Part shown: one piece after another, positions 46,485-52,932 of the stretch | How positions within the stretch are numbered: position 1 is the stretch's first letter | How the letters are laid out: the number at the start of each line of letters is the position of its first letter | Virus record (IMG/VR): IMGVR_UViG_3300027631_000028 | Location: 1-53,408 of that record | Length of the DNA stretch: 53,408 nt | DNA from: a virus | Strand: one strand, 5' to 3' | Program-made: the position numbers and the translations under genes | The notes under the pieces: generated by a model | What the model saw: only the letters and a program-made list of their open reading frames with translations | Databases searched by the model: none | Told to the model about the DNA's origin: nothing

Positions 46485-47531
46485 ATGAAAATAGCAGTTT
46501 ACGCTATAAGCAAAAATGAAGAACAATTTGTTGAACGTTTTTGCAAATCCGCAATAGACGCTGATCTTGTCTTAATTGCGGATACTGGTTCTACAGATGC
46601 AACAGTTGCTGAAGCCAAAAAATACGGTGCAACCGTATATGAAATTTCAGTTAAACCTTGGCGGTTTGATAAAGCTCGCGATACAGCACTAAATTTAATC
46701 CCTGGGGATTACGACGTGTGCATTTCGCTAGACTTAGACGAGGTCTTAGAGCCAGGCTGGCGAGAAGAAATTGAAAAAACTTGGTCTGCAGACACTACCC
46801 GTTTACGTTATAAATTTGATTGGGGCAGCGGTATTAGTTTTTTCTATGAAAAGATTCATCATAGAACAGGCTACCACTGGCATCACCCAGTACATGAATA
46901 TCCTCGCCCAGACAATCGTACCAAAGAAGTATATGCACAAACAGATATGCTGTTGGTAAGGCATCTTCCTGATAATACTAAATCACGCGGGCAGTACATG
47001 CCTCTTTTAGAATTAGCAATTTTGGAAGATCCGCACTGTCCTCGTAATGCTTTTTACCATGCTCGCGAACTTACCTTTTATAAACGCTGGGAAGAAGCCA
47101 TTATTTTTCTTAATAAGTACTTAGCAATGCCTGAAGCTACTTGGCAAAATGAGCGATGCTATGCTTATCGTTTATTAGGTAAATGCTACTCTGAATTACA
47201 GAACTGGGAACAGTCTGTTAAAATGTTTCGTTTAGCAATTGCTGAAGCTCCCAATACTCGTGAACCTTGGGTAGGGCTTGCTGAAACTTGTTATAAATTA
47301 AATATGTGGTTAGATTGTTACTCCGCCTGTAAATCAGCACTAGCAATCAAAGACAAAGCTTTAGTTTATACAATGGATCCTACAGTATGGCGTGAAGTAC
47401 CTTATGATTATGCTTCTATAGCTGCATGGCAATTAGGATTTAAATCGGAAGCCCTTGAATTAGTAAAAAAAGCCCTGGAGTTTGCTCCAGATAATGCAAG
47501 ATTAGTAAATAACCTAAAAAGTATGACATAA
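46485..47531 (+). CDS. Family 2-like glycosyltransferase with TPR domain
   Basis: This 348-residue protein has a GT-A fold glycosyltransferase domain (about 1-190): MKIAVYAISKNEE opening, ADTGSTDAT (32-40) for nucleotide-sugar binding, and the DLD motif (83-85, within SLDLDEVLEPGW) for a metal ion. The C-terminal part (about 190-345) shows several tetratricopeptide-like helical pairs (for example RWEEAIIFLNKYL and NWEQSVKMFRLAI) suited to holding a protein substrate. Position right after adhesins suggests it glycosylates virion proteins, or modifies the host envelope. No clear Shine-Dalgarno site precedes the ATG (actaaataataaaaatg), so expression may be low or depend on upstream translation. 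The next gene overlaps (TAATG). Confidence 0.85.
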   Translation: MKIAVYAISKNEEQFVERFCKSAIDADLVLIADTGSTDATVAEAKKYGATVYEISVKPWRFDKARDTALNLIPGDYDVCISLDLDEVLEPGWREEIEKTWSADTTRLRYKFDWGSGISFFYEKIHHRTGYHWHHPVHEYPRPDNRTKEVYAQTDMLLVRHLPDNTKSRGQYMPLLELAILEDPHCPRNAFYHARELTFYKRWEEAIIFLNKYLAMPEATWQNERCYAYRLLGKCYSELQNWEQSVKMFRLAIAEAPNTREPWVGLAETCYKLNMWLDCYSACKSALAIKDKALVYTMDPTVWREVPYDYASIAAWQLGFKSEALELVKKALEFAPDNARLVNNLKSMT

Positions 47532-47950
47532 TGTGGATACTACAATTTTTACCTAACTGGATCTTTCCAGTGTTATTCTTTGTTGGAATAATTTTATACT
47601 TAGTTACTAAAACTATTTCATTTTTGCCCCATACAAAAATATTTCAAGCCGTTGCTGTTGCGTTAATTTTCTTTAGTACTTATATGATAGGTGCAATTAG
47701 CAATAATAATGCTTGGCTAGCTCGTGTTAAAGACCTAGAAGTCAAAGTAGCACAAGCAGAAGCCAAATCCGCAAATACAAACACCGAAATTGTTGAAAAA
47801 ACAGTTATAAAAACTCAAATAGTCAAACAACGTGGTCAAGACATAATTAAGTATGTAGATCGTGAAATTATTAAGTTTGATACTAGTTGTGTAATCCCCA
47901 AAGAATTTGTACTAATACATAATCAAGCTGCAGAGGCACTAAAGAAATGA
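47531..47950 (+). CDS. Inner-membrane spanin (Rz-like), two membrane segments
   Basis: This 139-residue protein has two hydrophobic segments (about 9-29 and 37-55), then a charged helical, likely periplasmic part (about 60-110) and an end with CVIPKEFVLIHNQAAEALKK, typical of Rz-type i-spanins. A canonical Rz has one N-terminal membrane segment; two would place the N-terminus on the other side, and the C-terminus in the periplasm could still be preserved by an even number if the N-terminus is outside. It overlaps the next gene, a small lipoprotein, by 4 nt (ATGA), which fits an i-spanin/o-spanin pair that disrupts the outer membrane at the end of lysis. Confidence 0.72.
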   Translation: MWILQFLPNWIFPVLFFVGIILYLVTKTISFLPHTKIFQAVAVALIFFSTYMIGAISNNNAWLARVKDLEVKVAQAEAKSANTNTEIVEKTVIKTQIVKQRGQDIIKYVDREIIKFDTSCVIPKEFVLIHNQAAEALKK

Positions 47951-48213
47951 AATTATTATTAATACCACTAATTTTACTAATTGCAGCCTGTTCTACAACC
48001 GTTCCAGTTACAGCAAAATTTCCGCAAGCTCCAGGTGCCTTAGTGCAGGAGCCGTGTCCTAATCTGCAAAAACTTGCAGACGATTCAAAACTTTCAGATG
48101 TGGCAAAAACTATAACAGTTAATTATAGTGAATACTATATGTGTGCTGTTAAATTAGAAGCCTGGCAGCGTTGGTACAGCGAACAAAAAACTATATACGA
48201 AGGATTTAAGTAA
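47947..48213 (+). CDS. Outer-membrane spanin lipoprotein (Rz1-like)
   Basis: This 88-residue lipoprotein has a hydrophobic signal (2-14) and a lipobox IAAC with Cys15 as the lipidation site, followed by TTVPVTAKFPQAPGALVQEP, Pro-containing as in Rz1-type proteins. Two further cysteines (in EPCPNL and YMCAVK) and a helical end follow. It partners the gene that overlaps its start to form an envelope-spanning complex. The endolysin gene overlaps its stop (TAATG). Confidence 0.78.
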   Translation: MKLLLIPLILLIAACSTTVPVTAKFPQAPGALVQEPCPNLQKLADDSKLSDVAKTITVNYSEYYMCAVKLEAWQRWYSEQKTIYEGFK

Positions 48214-48827
48214 TGGAATTAACACTTGAGCAGCTAAAACAAATTGTTGAAAGAAATCCACATATAGAGTACTGGCATAAAGCTTTAGTACAACTATTAC
48301 CAGATTACGAGATCAATACTCCACAACGTATGGCTGCGTTTTTAGCACAATGTGCTCACGAGTCAGGTGGTTTTCGTGCAATCAAAGAAAATTTAAATTA
48401 TCGTGCAGTTACACTACGCAAGATTTTTGGCAAATACTTTCCAACAGACGAGATGGCAACACAGTATGCAAACAAGCCAGAAAAAATAGCCAATTTAGTT
48501 TATGCTAACAGGATGGGCAATGGTGGACCTGAAACAGGCGATGGTTATCGTTACTCTGGTCGCGGGTTAATTCAGCTAACAGGCAAAGACAACTACTTTT
48601 GGTTTGCAGCTTCATTAGAAATTTCACCTGAAGCTGCATCAGAATACATGGAAACTTTTGAAGGTGCTGCACAGTCGGCTTGTTGGTTCTGGGAAACAAA
48701 TAAGCTAAATCAGTGGGCAGATGCCGATGACATTTTAACATTAACTAAACGTATCAACGGTGGTACTATTGGCTTAGAAGATCGTATAAAACACTATGAG
48801 CATGCTAAATATGTACTAGGAGCTTAA
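48213..48827 (+). CDS. GH19-type endolysin
   Basis: This 204-residue protein is a lysozyme of the chitinase class I (GH19) group, which cuts the peptidoglycan glycan strand. The catalytic glutamate is in AQCAHESGGF (Glu50), with the second acid probably Glu59 in KENLNY. The conserved RYSGRGLIQLTGKDNY (about 114-129) follows, then the ACWFWETNKLN and KRINGG segments typical of the family. No signal peptide or cell-wall binding domain is present, so it would need a holin to reach the wall. It is the third gene of the spanin-endolysin cluster. Confidence 0.9.
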   Translation: MELTLEQLKQIVERNPHIEYWHKALVQLLPDYEINTPQRMAAFLAQCAHESGGFRAIKENLNYRAVTLRKIFGKYFPTDEMATQYANKPEKIANLVYANRMGNGGPETGDGYRYSGRGLIQLTGKDNYFWFAASLEISPEAASEYMETFEGAAQSACWFWETNKLNQWADADDILTLTKRINGGTIGLEDRIKHYEHAKYVLGA

Positions 48828-48971
48828 ATGGCTGCTTTTATCCTTTATGTTGTTTTAACTGCTGCTGCTCCTCCTCCTAAATACGTATGTGTTCGATGGG
48901 CGTGGACTGGTGATGTTTACAACAGAAAGGTATATTGTCTTGAATGGAAAAAACTAGATGATAGAAAGTAA
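48828..48971 (+). CDS. 47-residue conserved small protein
   Basis: It starts directly after the endolysin stop (taaatg). A hydrophobic N-terminus (AAFILYVVLTAAAPPP) is followed by YVCVRWAWTGDVYNRKVYCLEW. I recall the CxRW..TGDVYNRKVxCLEW pattern as a recurring small phage protein of unknown function. The two cysteines (21 and 37) could form a disulfide after export. Confidence 0.65.
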   Translation: MAAFILYVVLTAAAPPPKYVCVRWAWTGDVYNRKVYCLEWKKLDDRK

Positions 48972-48974
48972 CTT

Positions 48975-49592
48975 ATGGATCCTATTACAATTGGCCTTGC
49001 TTTTGCAGCTGCACAAAATGCTGTTGGTTACATTAAACAAGCAGTTGCCTTAGGTAAAGACATTAACAGCCTAGCAGGACAATTTAGTAAATTTTTTGAA
49101 TCATCAGATGCAATTCATCGTGAACGGTCAAAAATAAGTTCTAAAGCTAGTAGACTAGGTAAAACAGATGCAGAATTAGGTCACGAAGCTTTACAGATTG
49201 CTATGCATAGTGATGCATTACGACAAGCTGAACGTGAATTAAAAGACATGATTGTATGGACTTTAGGTAAACCTGAAGTATGGACACAAATGCTTGCAGC
49301 GCGTACTCGTTTATTTAAAGAACGTGCAGAAGCTGAATACGAAGAAGAAAAACGTGTATTAGCTCACAAAAAGAAAGTGGCAAATCAACTTTTATTTGGT
49401 ATGTATTTTTTAGGTTTTTGCGTTTTTATATTTTGTTTTATAATGGCAGGCATTGGTATCTATGGTGCAATAGAAGAACAAAAAATATATGAGAAAAAAG
49501 TTGCTGAAAGAGCAGCAGTAATAAGACGTCAAAATAAGGAACGTGAAATTAAAGAACGAGAAGCCCGAGACAAAGCAATTGGTGGAGGATAA
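48975..49592 (+). CDS. Membrane protein with helical cytoplasmic domain
   Basis: This 205-residue protein begins MDPITIGLAFAAAQNAVGYI, then is helical and charged (about 30-135), with one strong membrane segment (about 139-166) and a very basic and acidic helical end (RRQNKEREIKEREARDKA). I recall similar proteins in aquatic phages but know no function. It follows 3 nt after the 47-residue gene with only a weak AGAAAG site. Its location in the lysis region suggests a membrane or envelope role. Confidence 0.72.
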   Translation: MDPITIGLAFAAAQNAVGYIKQAVALGKDINSLAGQFSKFFESSDAIHRERSKISSKASRLGKTDAELGHEALQIAMHSDALRQAERELKDMIVWTLGKPEVWTQMLAARTRLFKERAEAEYEEEKRVLAHKKKVANQLLFGMYFLGFCVFIFCFIMAGIGIYGAIEEQKIYEKKVAERAAVIRRQNKEREIKEREARDKAIGGG

Positions 49593-49595
49593 CCT

Positions 49596-49718
49596 ATGTA
49601 TTTTAATATAGTAATTACAACAAGTGATTTAATATTCTTTTTATGTATAATTCCTTTACTAATGGTATTTGGTGTTATGTTTAAAGATTGGTATAATGAT
49701 AAAGACAGATATAGATAG
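49596..49718 (+). CDS. 40-residue single-pass membrane protein
   Basis: MYFNIVITTSDLIFFLCIIP is followed by LLMVFGVMF and then a charged tail (KDWYNDKDRYR). A GGAGG site lies 7 nt before the ATG. One membrane segment (about 9-29) with the charged tail fits a small holin-like or regulatory membrane peptide. No recognisable family. Confidence 0.65.
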   Translation: MYFNIVITTSDLIFFLCIIPLLMVFGVMFKDWYNDKDRYR

Positions 49719-49726
49719 GAAAATTT

Positions 49727-50053
49727 ATGATAGAAGAAAACGCAAAAGGTGCATTTATAGAGAAAATGTTATTTGCACTATTACCATTAATTATTGCAGG
49801 TGTAGGTTATTTACTATCGGCAGTAGGTACACTAGCACATCAAGTAACCATACTTGAGAGTAAAATGAGTTTAGTAGTTACTAGTGATAATAAACAAGCA
49901 TCAAATACAAGTAGTGAGCTTGCTCGTGAACGACTACGTCAAGATTTAACTGCTGAAATTCAAAAGAACCGTGACTCAATTCAAGATAATAGGCAAGCAA
50001 TATCTATTCACGAAGAAAAACTTCGTCAGTTGCAAAAACAAACAGGTAAGTAA
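49727..50053 (+). CDS. Membrane-anchored coiled-coil protein
   Basis: This 108-residue protein has one membrane segment (about 14-36, LFALLPLIIAGVGYLLSAVG) then a coiled-coil region (about 38-105). The pattern resembles haemolysin XhlA-type or holin-associated phage proteins, but the similarity is general. An AGGAAA site precedes the ATG. Its stop is directly followed by the next ATG. Confidence 0.7.
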   Translation: MIEENAKGAFIEKMLFALLPLIIAGVGYLLSAVGTLAHQVTILESKMSLVVTSDNKQASNTSSELARERLRQDLTAEIQKNRDSIQDNRQAISIHEEKLRQLQKQTGK

Positions 50054-50359
50054 ATGCACAATGATATAAAACTATTTAAGTGGGCAATAGCTTTGCTGTT
50101 AATCCCAGTAGCTTTAGCATTTTTTGGTAAAGATAGTTATCGTTATCCTTGTCAAGACCCTGCAAACTGGGAAAAAGATTTTTGTAAAGTACCAATCTGT
50201 GACGTTAATCGAACTTGTCCAGAACATATTTTTAAAGGCCAACGTGATCCAAGATTAGGACCTCCCAAAGATGGACAAAATCAAACAAATAATCAATCAT
50301 TTGCACCAACAGGTGCTTGTGTGGTACAACAAAAACAAGGAGCTAACTGTGGAAAGTAA
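50054..50359 (+). CDS. Cysteine-rich membrane-anchored small protein
   Basis: This 101-residue protein has one membrane anchor (about 8-25) and then DSYRYPCQDPANWEKDFCK, PICDVNRTCPEHIF and, near the end, two more cysteines (six in all), probably forming disulfides in the periplasm. I recall the YPCQDPxNWEK pattern in small proteins of aquatic phages, function unknown. The start directly abuts the previous stop (taaatg) and the end overlaps the next gene by 11 nt. Confidence 0.72.
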   Translation: MHNDIKLFKWAIALLLIPVALAFFGKDSYRYPCQDPANWEKDFCKVPICDVNRTCPEHIFKGQRDPRLGPPKDGQNQTNNQSFAPTGACVVQQKQGANCGK

Positions 50360-50804
50360 TCCAATTATCTATACTGAAGATCAGCTCATGGCGCGTCTAA
50401 AATTCTTTATTGGCATATGTCTTGCGCTTACACTAACTGGCATTGTGTTTGTAGTATTATACTCAATTATTTTTATTACTCAGCCACTAAACGCTATTAG
50501 TCCAATTGATCAAAAATTTTTTGAGATGATTATTCCAATCGCTACTTTCTTAACAGGTACATTATCAGGAATTATGTTAGCAGGTGGTAGCAAAGAAGAA
50601 ATGGACATGAAACGCGACATGATTAAGCAAGCACAAGAAAATTCAAATACTTATGCTAAAGCTAATCCAGTAAAAATAGAGCCTACATTTAATCCAGGAT
50701 TTTCTACTACTCAAGGTTTTAATGGAACTAGCGCTCCTAGTACTAACATTATTTACATTAATGGCAAGCCTGCTCCTCAACAAGCACCTCACCCGGAGAT
50801 TTAA
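50349..50804 (+). CDS. Two-segment membrane protein, GTG start
   Basis: I choose GTG at 50349 because AAGGAG (50337-50342) lies six bases before it; an in-frame ATG at 50271 would lie 89 bases inside the preceding gene. The 151-residue product has two membrane segments (about 18-42 and 60-80 with GTLSGIMLAGG), then a polar, Asn/Pro-rich tail (about 90-151). Similar small membrane proteins accompany phage lysis genes; this could be a holin, antiholin or unrelated envelope protein. Confidence 0.7.
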   Translation: MESNPIIYTEDQLMARLKFFIGICLALTLTGIVFVVLYSIIFITQPLNAISPIDQKFFEMIIPIATFLTGTLSGIMLAGGSKEEMDMKRDMIKQAQENSNTYAKANPVKIEPTFNPGFSTTQGFNGTSAPSTNIIYINGKPAPQQAPHPEI

Positions 50805-51023
50805 ATGAGTCTAATAAAAACTATGTTATCACAAGACCCCGCCGTTAGTAGTAAGCGAGTAGTTACTTTTTTAGCTTTCTTGTTATGTGCCGGTGCTTTT
50901 ATAGCTATGGTACTAGGTAAGCCCATAGACACAAAACTATTTGATTCTATGATCTATATTGTAATTGCAGGATTAGGATTTACAGCAAGCGAAAAGTTTG
51001 CACCAACTAAGGAAATTAAATGA
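50805..51023 (+). CDS. Small two-segment membrane protein, holin candidate
   Basis: This 72-residue protein has two hydrophobic segments (about 18-37 and 46-61) and charged ends (FAPTKEIK). Size and topology match class II-type holins, and it lies in the lysis region. Proteins of this type (SSKRVVTFLAFLL...AGLGFTASEKF) recur in large aquatic phages as I recall. The start directly follows the preceding stop, and its TGA overlaps the next start (ATGA). Confidence 0.68.
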   Translation: MSLIKTMLSQDPAVSSKRVVTFLAFLLCAGAFIAMVLGKPIDTKLFDSMIYIVIAGLGFTASEKFAPTKEIK

Positions 51024-51205
51024 AAAAAATTATTGTAGCTGTTATTGCTAGTTTTGCACTTGTTTCTGCGTTTGCTGAACCAGAAACTAAAAAAGTCTGC
51101 AAAGACAAAACAGATAAAGCAGGTAAAACTCAAAAAGAGTGCAAGACTGTTAAAGTGCACAAAAAGCTTGAAGGTACTAAAGTTGAAGACGCCAAGAAGA
51201 AATAA
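51020..51205 (+). CDS. Small secreted basic protein
   Basis: This 61-residue protein has a signal peptide (MKKIIVAVIASFALVSAFA, cleavage probably after Ala19) and a mature part of about 42 residues rich in Lys with two cysteines (VCKDK and ECKTV). It would go to the periplasm. The start overlaps the previous gene by 4 nt. No known family. Confidence 0.7.
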   Translation: MKKIIVAVIASFALVSAFAEPETKKVCKDKTDKAGKTQKECKTVKVHKKLEGTKVEDAKKK

Positions 51206-51213
51206 ATTTATAT

Positions 51214-51242
51214 TTGACAAGCAAACCTAGGTCTGCTATAAT
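51214..51242 (+). promoter_or_regulatory. Sigma70-type promoter of phoH (P3)
   Basis: TTGACA at 51214-51219, a 17-nt spacer and TATAAT at 51237-51242 with extended -10 TG at 51234-51235. Expected start near 51249. The phoH ribosome site AAGGAAG (51275-51281) follows. There is no terminator between the preceding gene and this promoter. Confidence 0.88.
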
Positions 51243-51257
51243 ATAAACAGGCAGACC
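51230..51257 (+). promoter_or_regulatory. Operator-like inverted repeat across the phoH promoter
   Basis: GGTCTGC (51230-51236) and GCAGACC (51251-51257) form a perfect 7-bp inverted repeat with 14 bases between. The arms are centred 21 bp apart, two helical turns, and flank the -10 box and start site. Only the right arm would be in the transcript, so an RNA hairpin is unlikely and a DNA-binding dimer is the better explanation. Confidence 0.6.
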
Positions 51258-51284
51258 AATTTTATCAACCTTACAAGGAAGTTT

Positions 51285-51971
51285 ATGGCAAGTGGTAAAA
51301 GAGCAAGACGCGACAATGTAATTCAATTGGAACGTAACCCAGTAGAGTATGGATTTACTGATGTAAAACCTTTAAACTTTATACAGGCAGAGTATCTAAG
51401 AGCAATTCAATCTAGCCAAATAGTATTTGGTGTAGGAAGTGCTGGAACAGGTAAGACGTATGTAGCAGCAACATATGCTGCGGGAGAACTCTTTCATAGA
51501 CGTATTCAGAAGATAATTCTGACTAGACCTAACGTAGAAACAGGACGTGGGCTAGGATTTTTACCAGGTACACTAGAGGAGAAGTATGCTCCTTATCTAG
51601 AACCTTTTGACAATGTATTTGCTCGTAGCCTTGGAAAAGGATTTTATGAGTATGCGTTAAAAGCAAAAACAATTGAGCCTAAACCACTAGGCTTTATGCG
51701 AGGTGCAACTTTTGACAATTGCATCGTTCTTTTAGATGAGGCACAAAATGCTACTAAAGAAGAAATGAAAATGCTGCTATCACGCATTGGTAAAAACTGT
51801 AAAATGATTATATCAGGAGATGTAGATCAAAGTGATATTCCTGACTCAGGACTATCAGATGCAATTCACAGGCTAGACGGTATTCCAGACATTGAAGTCG
51901 TTAGATTTATGGATGACGATATTGTTAGATCTAAAATGTGTAAACAAATTATTTTAGCTTATAGAGATTAA
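51285..51971 (+). CDS. phoH: PhoH-like P-loop ATPase
   Basis: This 228-residue protein has the PhoH-type core: Walker A GSAGTGKT (51-58), a LTRPNVETGRGLGFLPG loop (about 79-95), Walker B VLLDEAQN (148-155), and IISGDVDQSD. PhoH-like proteins are cytoplasmic NTP-binding proteins found in many aquatic phages; their role in infection is not settled, with RNA metabolism or phosphate response proposed. The gene has its own promoter with an operator-like repeat. It is shorter than full-length host PhoH, having only the ATPase domain. Confidence 0.92.
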   Translation: MASGKRARRDNVIQLERNPVEYGFTDVKPLNFIQAEYLRAIQSSQIVFGVGSAGTGKTYVAATYAAGELFHRRIQKIILTRPNVETGRGLGFLPGTLEEKYAPYLEPFDNVFARSLGKGFYEYALKAKTIEPKPLGFMRGATFDNCIVLLDEAQNATKEEMKMLLSRIGKNCKMIISGDVDQSDIPDSGLSDAIHRLDGIPDIEVVRFMDDDIVRSKMCKQIILAYRD

Positions 51972-51974
51972 TTT

Positions 51975-52610
51975 ATGGCAACAACTTATAAGCCTACATC
52001 AGGCATGGCAAGTGCAGCCAAACGTGCACTAAAATGGCGAGCGGATGGTAAACCTGGAGGTACACTAGTTGGTTTAGCACGAGCAAATCAACTAAAAGAT
52101 CGTGATCCACTAACAGCCTCAACAGTATTAAGAATGTTTTCATTCTTTAGCCGTCATGAAGTAGACAAGCAAGCTACTGGTTTTAGCAGCGGTGAAGAGG
52201 GCTTTCCAAGCAAAGGTCGTGTTGCTTGGGATCTTTGGGGCGGGGATGGCGGATACTCTTGGAGTACTGCTAAGCGCAATCAAATTATGCGTGAACGTGA
52301 AAGCAAAGCTTTACATTTAATAAAACTAACTGAAAAAAGTGTTGTGCCTAAACTTGCACGAATGGTAGCTGCACAAGTACTTGAAAACTATGCAAATCAA
52401 AACATTAGTGAAGAACTAGAAGCATTTGGTCAGTTTATGTATCACGCAGAATTGTTACGACTTGATCACCTAGATGTTTACTTAGTAGATCTACATATGG
52501 TGGAGCAACCTTATCTTGATATGTTAGTTAATGTATTCAGCAACTTACATAACATGCACGACGAAGATTCAGTAGATACTGAAGATAGTTACGAAGATAC
52601 CCCTCTTTAA
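51975..52610 (+). CDS. Conserved phage protein of unknown function
   Basis: This 211-residue protein opens with a conserved domain (about 10-95): AAKRALKWRADGKPGGTLVG, RHEVDKQATGF, EEGFPSKGRVAWDLWGGDGG. I recall this domain in many phages, sometimes fused to virion or DNA-packaging proteins, without a settled function. The rest is helical (about 100-190) and ends in an acidic tail (DEDSVDTEDSYEDTPL). It follows phoH after 3 nt, with a weak ribosome site, probably in the same transcript. Confidence 0.78.
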   Translation: MATTYKPTSGMASAAKRALKWRADGKPGGTLVGLARANQLKDRDPLTASTVLRMFSFFSRHEVDKQATGFSSGEEGFPSKGRVAWDLWGGDGGYSWSTAKRNQIMRERESKALHLIKLTEKSVVPKLARMVAAQVLENYANQNISEELEAFGQFMYHAELLRLDHLDVYLVDLHMVEQPYLDMLVNVFSNLHNMHDEDSVDTEDSYEDTPL

Positions 52611-52628
52611 TATTTATAGAAAGTAATT

Positions 52629-52700
52629 ATGGCAACTAAACCAAAACCTCCTGCAAAAATGCCAAAAGTTCCTGGTAAGAAACCAAAACCGGCATACTAA
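52629..52700 (+). CDS. 23-residue Pro/Lys-rich peptide
   Basis: The open frame from ATG 52629 codes a peptide of the form MATKPKPPAKMPKVPGKKPK with an AY end. It is highly basic and proline-rich. It sits between the preceding gene and the terminator, with a weak AGAAAG ribosome site. Its short length makes chance possible, but the composition is unusual. Confidence 0.45.
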   Translation: MATKPKPPAKMPKVPGKKPKPAY

Positions 52701-52703
52701 AGA

Positions 52704-52739
52704 AAAAGCCCCCACAGAGCAATCTGTGGGGGCTTTTTT
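52704..52739 (+). terminator. Bidirectional Rho-independent terminator
   Basis: A 12-bp stem (agcccccacaga / tctgtgggggct) with a GCAA loop, a T-run on the right (seven T counting the stem end) and an A-run on the left (aaagaaaaagc). It ends plus-strand transcription of the phoH unit and minus-strand transcription of the genes on the right, which stop 3 nt away. Confidence 0.93.
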
Positions 52740-52741
52740 GT

Positions 52742-52930
52742 TTACTTCTTTGCAGAAATACCTGGTTTAGGAGTTTCTGGTTTAGGCAACTGTTCGCTTG
52801 CCTGATTTTGAATCTTAACTGTTAGTGGGTTACAAATTTTAGCAGTTAACTCTTGAAGTCCTGCTAAAAGATTATTTGTTTCTTCAATAGTAAATTCAAA
52901 CTTTAGTATTGTGTCTTTTGTTACTTCCAT
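52742..52930 (-). CDS. Small protein next to the ribonucleotide reductase gene
   Basis: I place the start at 52930 since AAGG lies a few bases upstream, and the frame above it is within the neighbour gene. The 62-residue product (MEVTKDTILKFEFTIEETNN start) ends in a Pro/Lys-rich tail (PKPETPKPGISAKK). I recall similar short proteins with KFEFT[IV]EE in aquatic phages; function unknown. It follows the reductase gene by 2 nt and probably shares its transcript. Confidence 0.65.
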   Translation of the reverse strand: MEVTKDTILKFEFTIEETNNLLAGLQELTAKICNPLTVKIQNQASEQLPKPETPKPGISAKK

Positions 52931-52932
52931 AT

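Noticed and set aside
49669-49857. 62-residue plus-strand frame overlapping two small genes
   Set aside because: Overlaps the 40-residue membrane protein and the coiled-coil protein in another frame and has no ribosome site.
50271-50348. Upstream ATG start for the membrane protein at 50349
   Set aside because: It would overlap the cysteine-rich gene by 89 bases and has no ribosome site, whereas GTG 50349 has AAGGAG at good spacing.
51045-51230. 61-residue plus-strand frame within the secreted protein gene
   Set aside because: Alternative frame of a gene with a clear signal peptide; runs into promoter P3.
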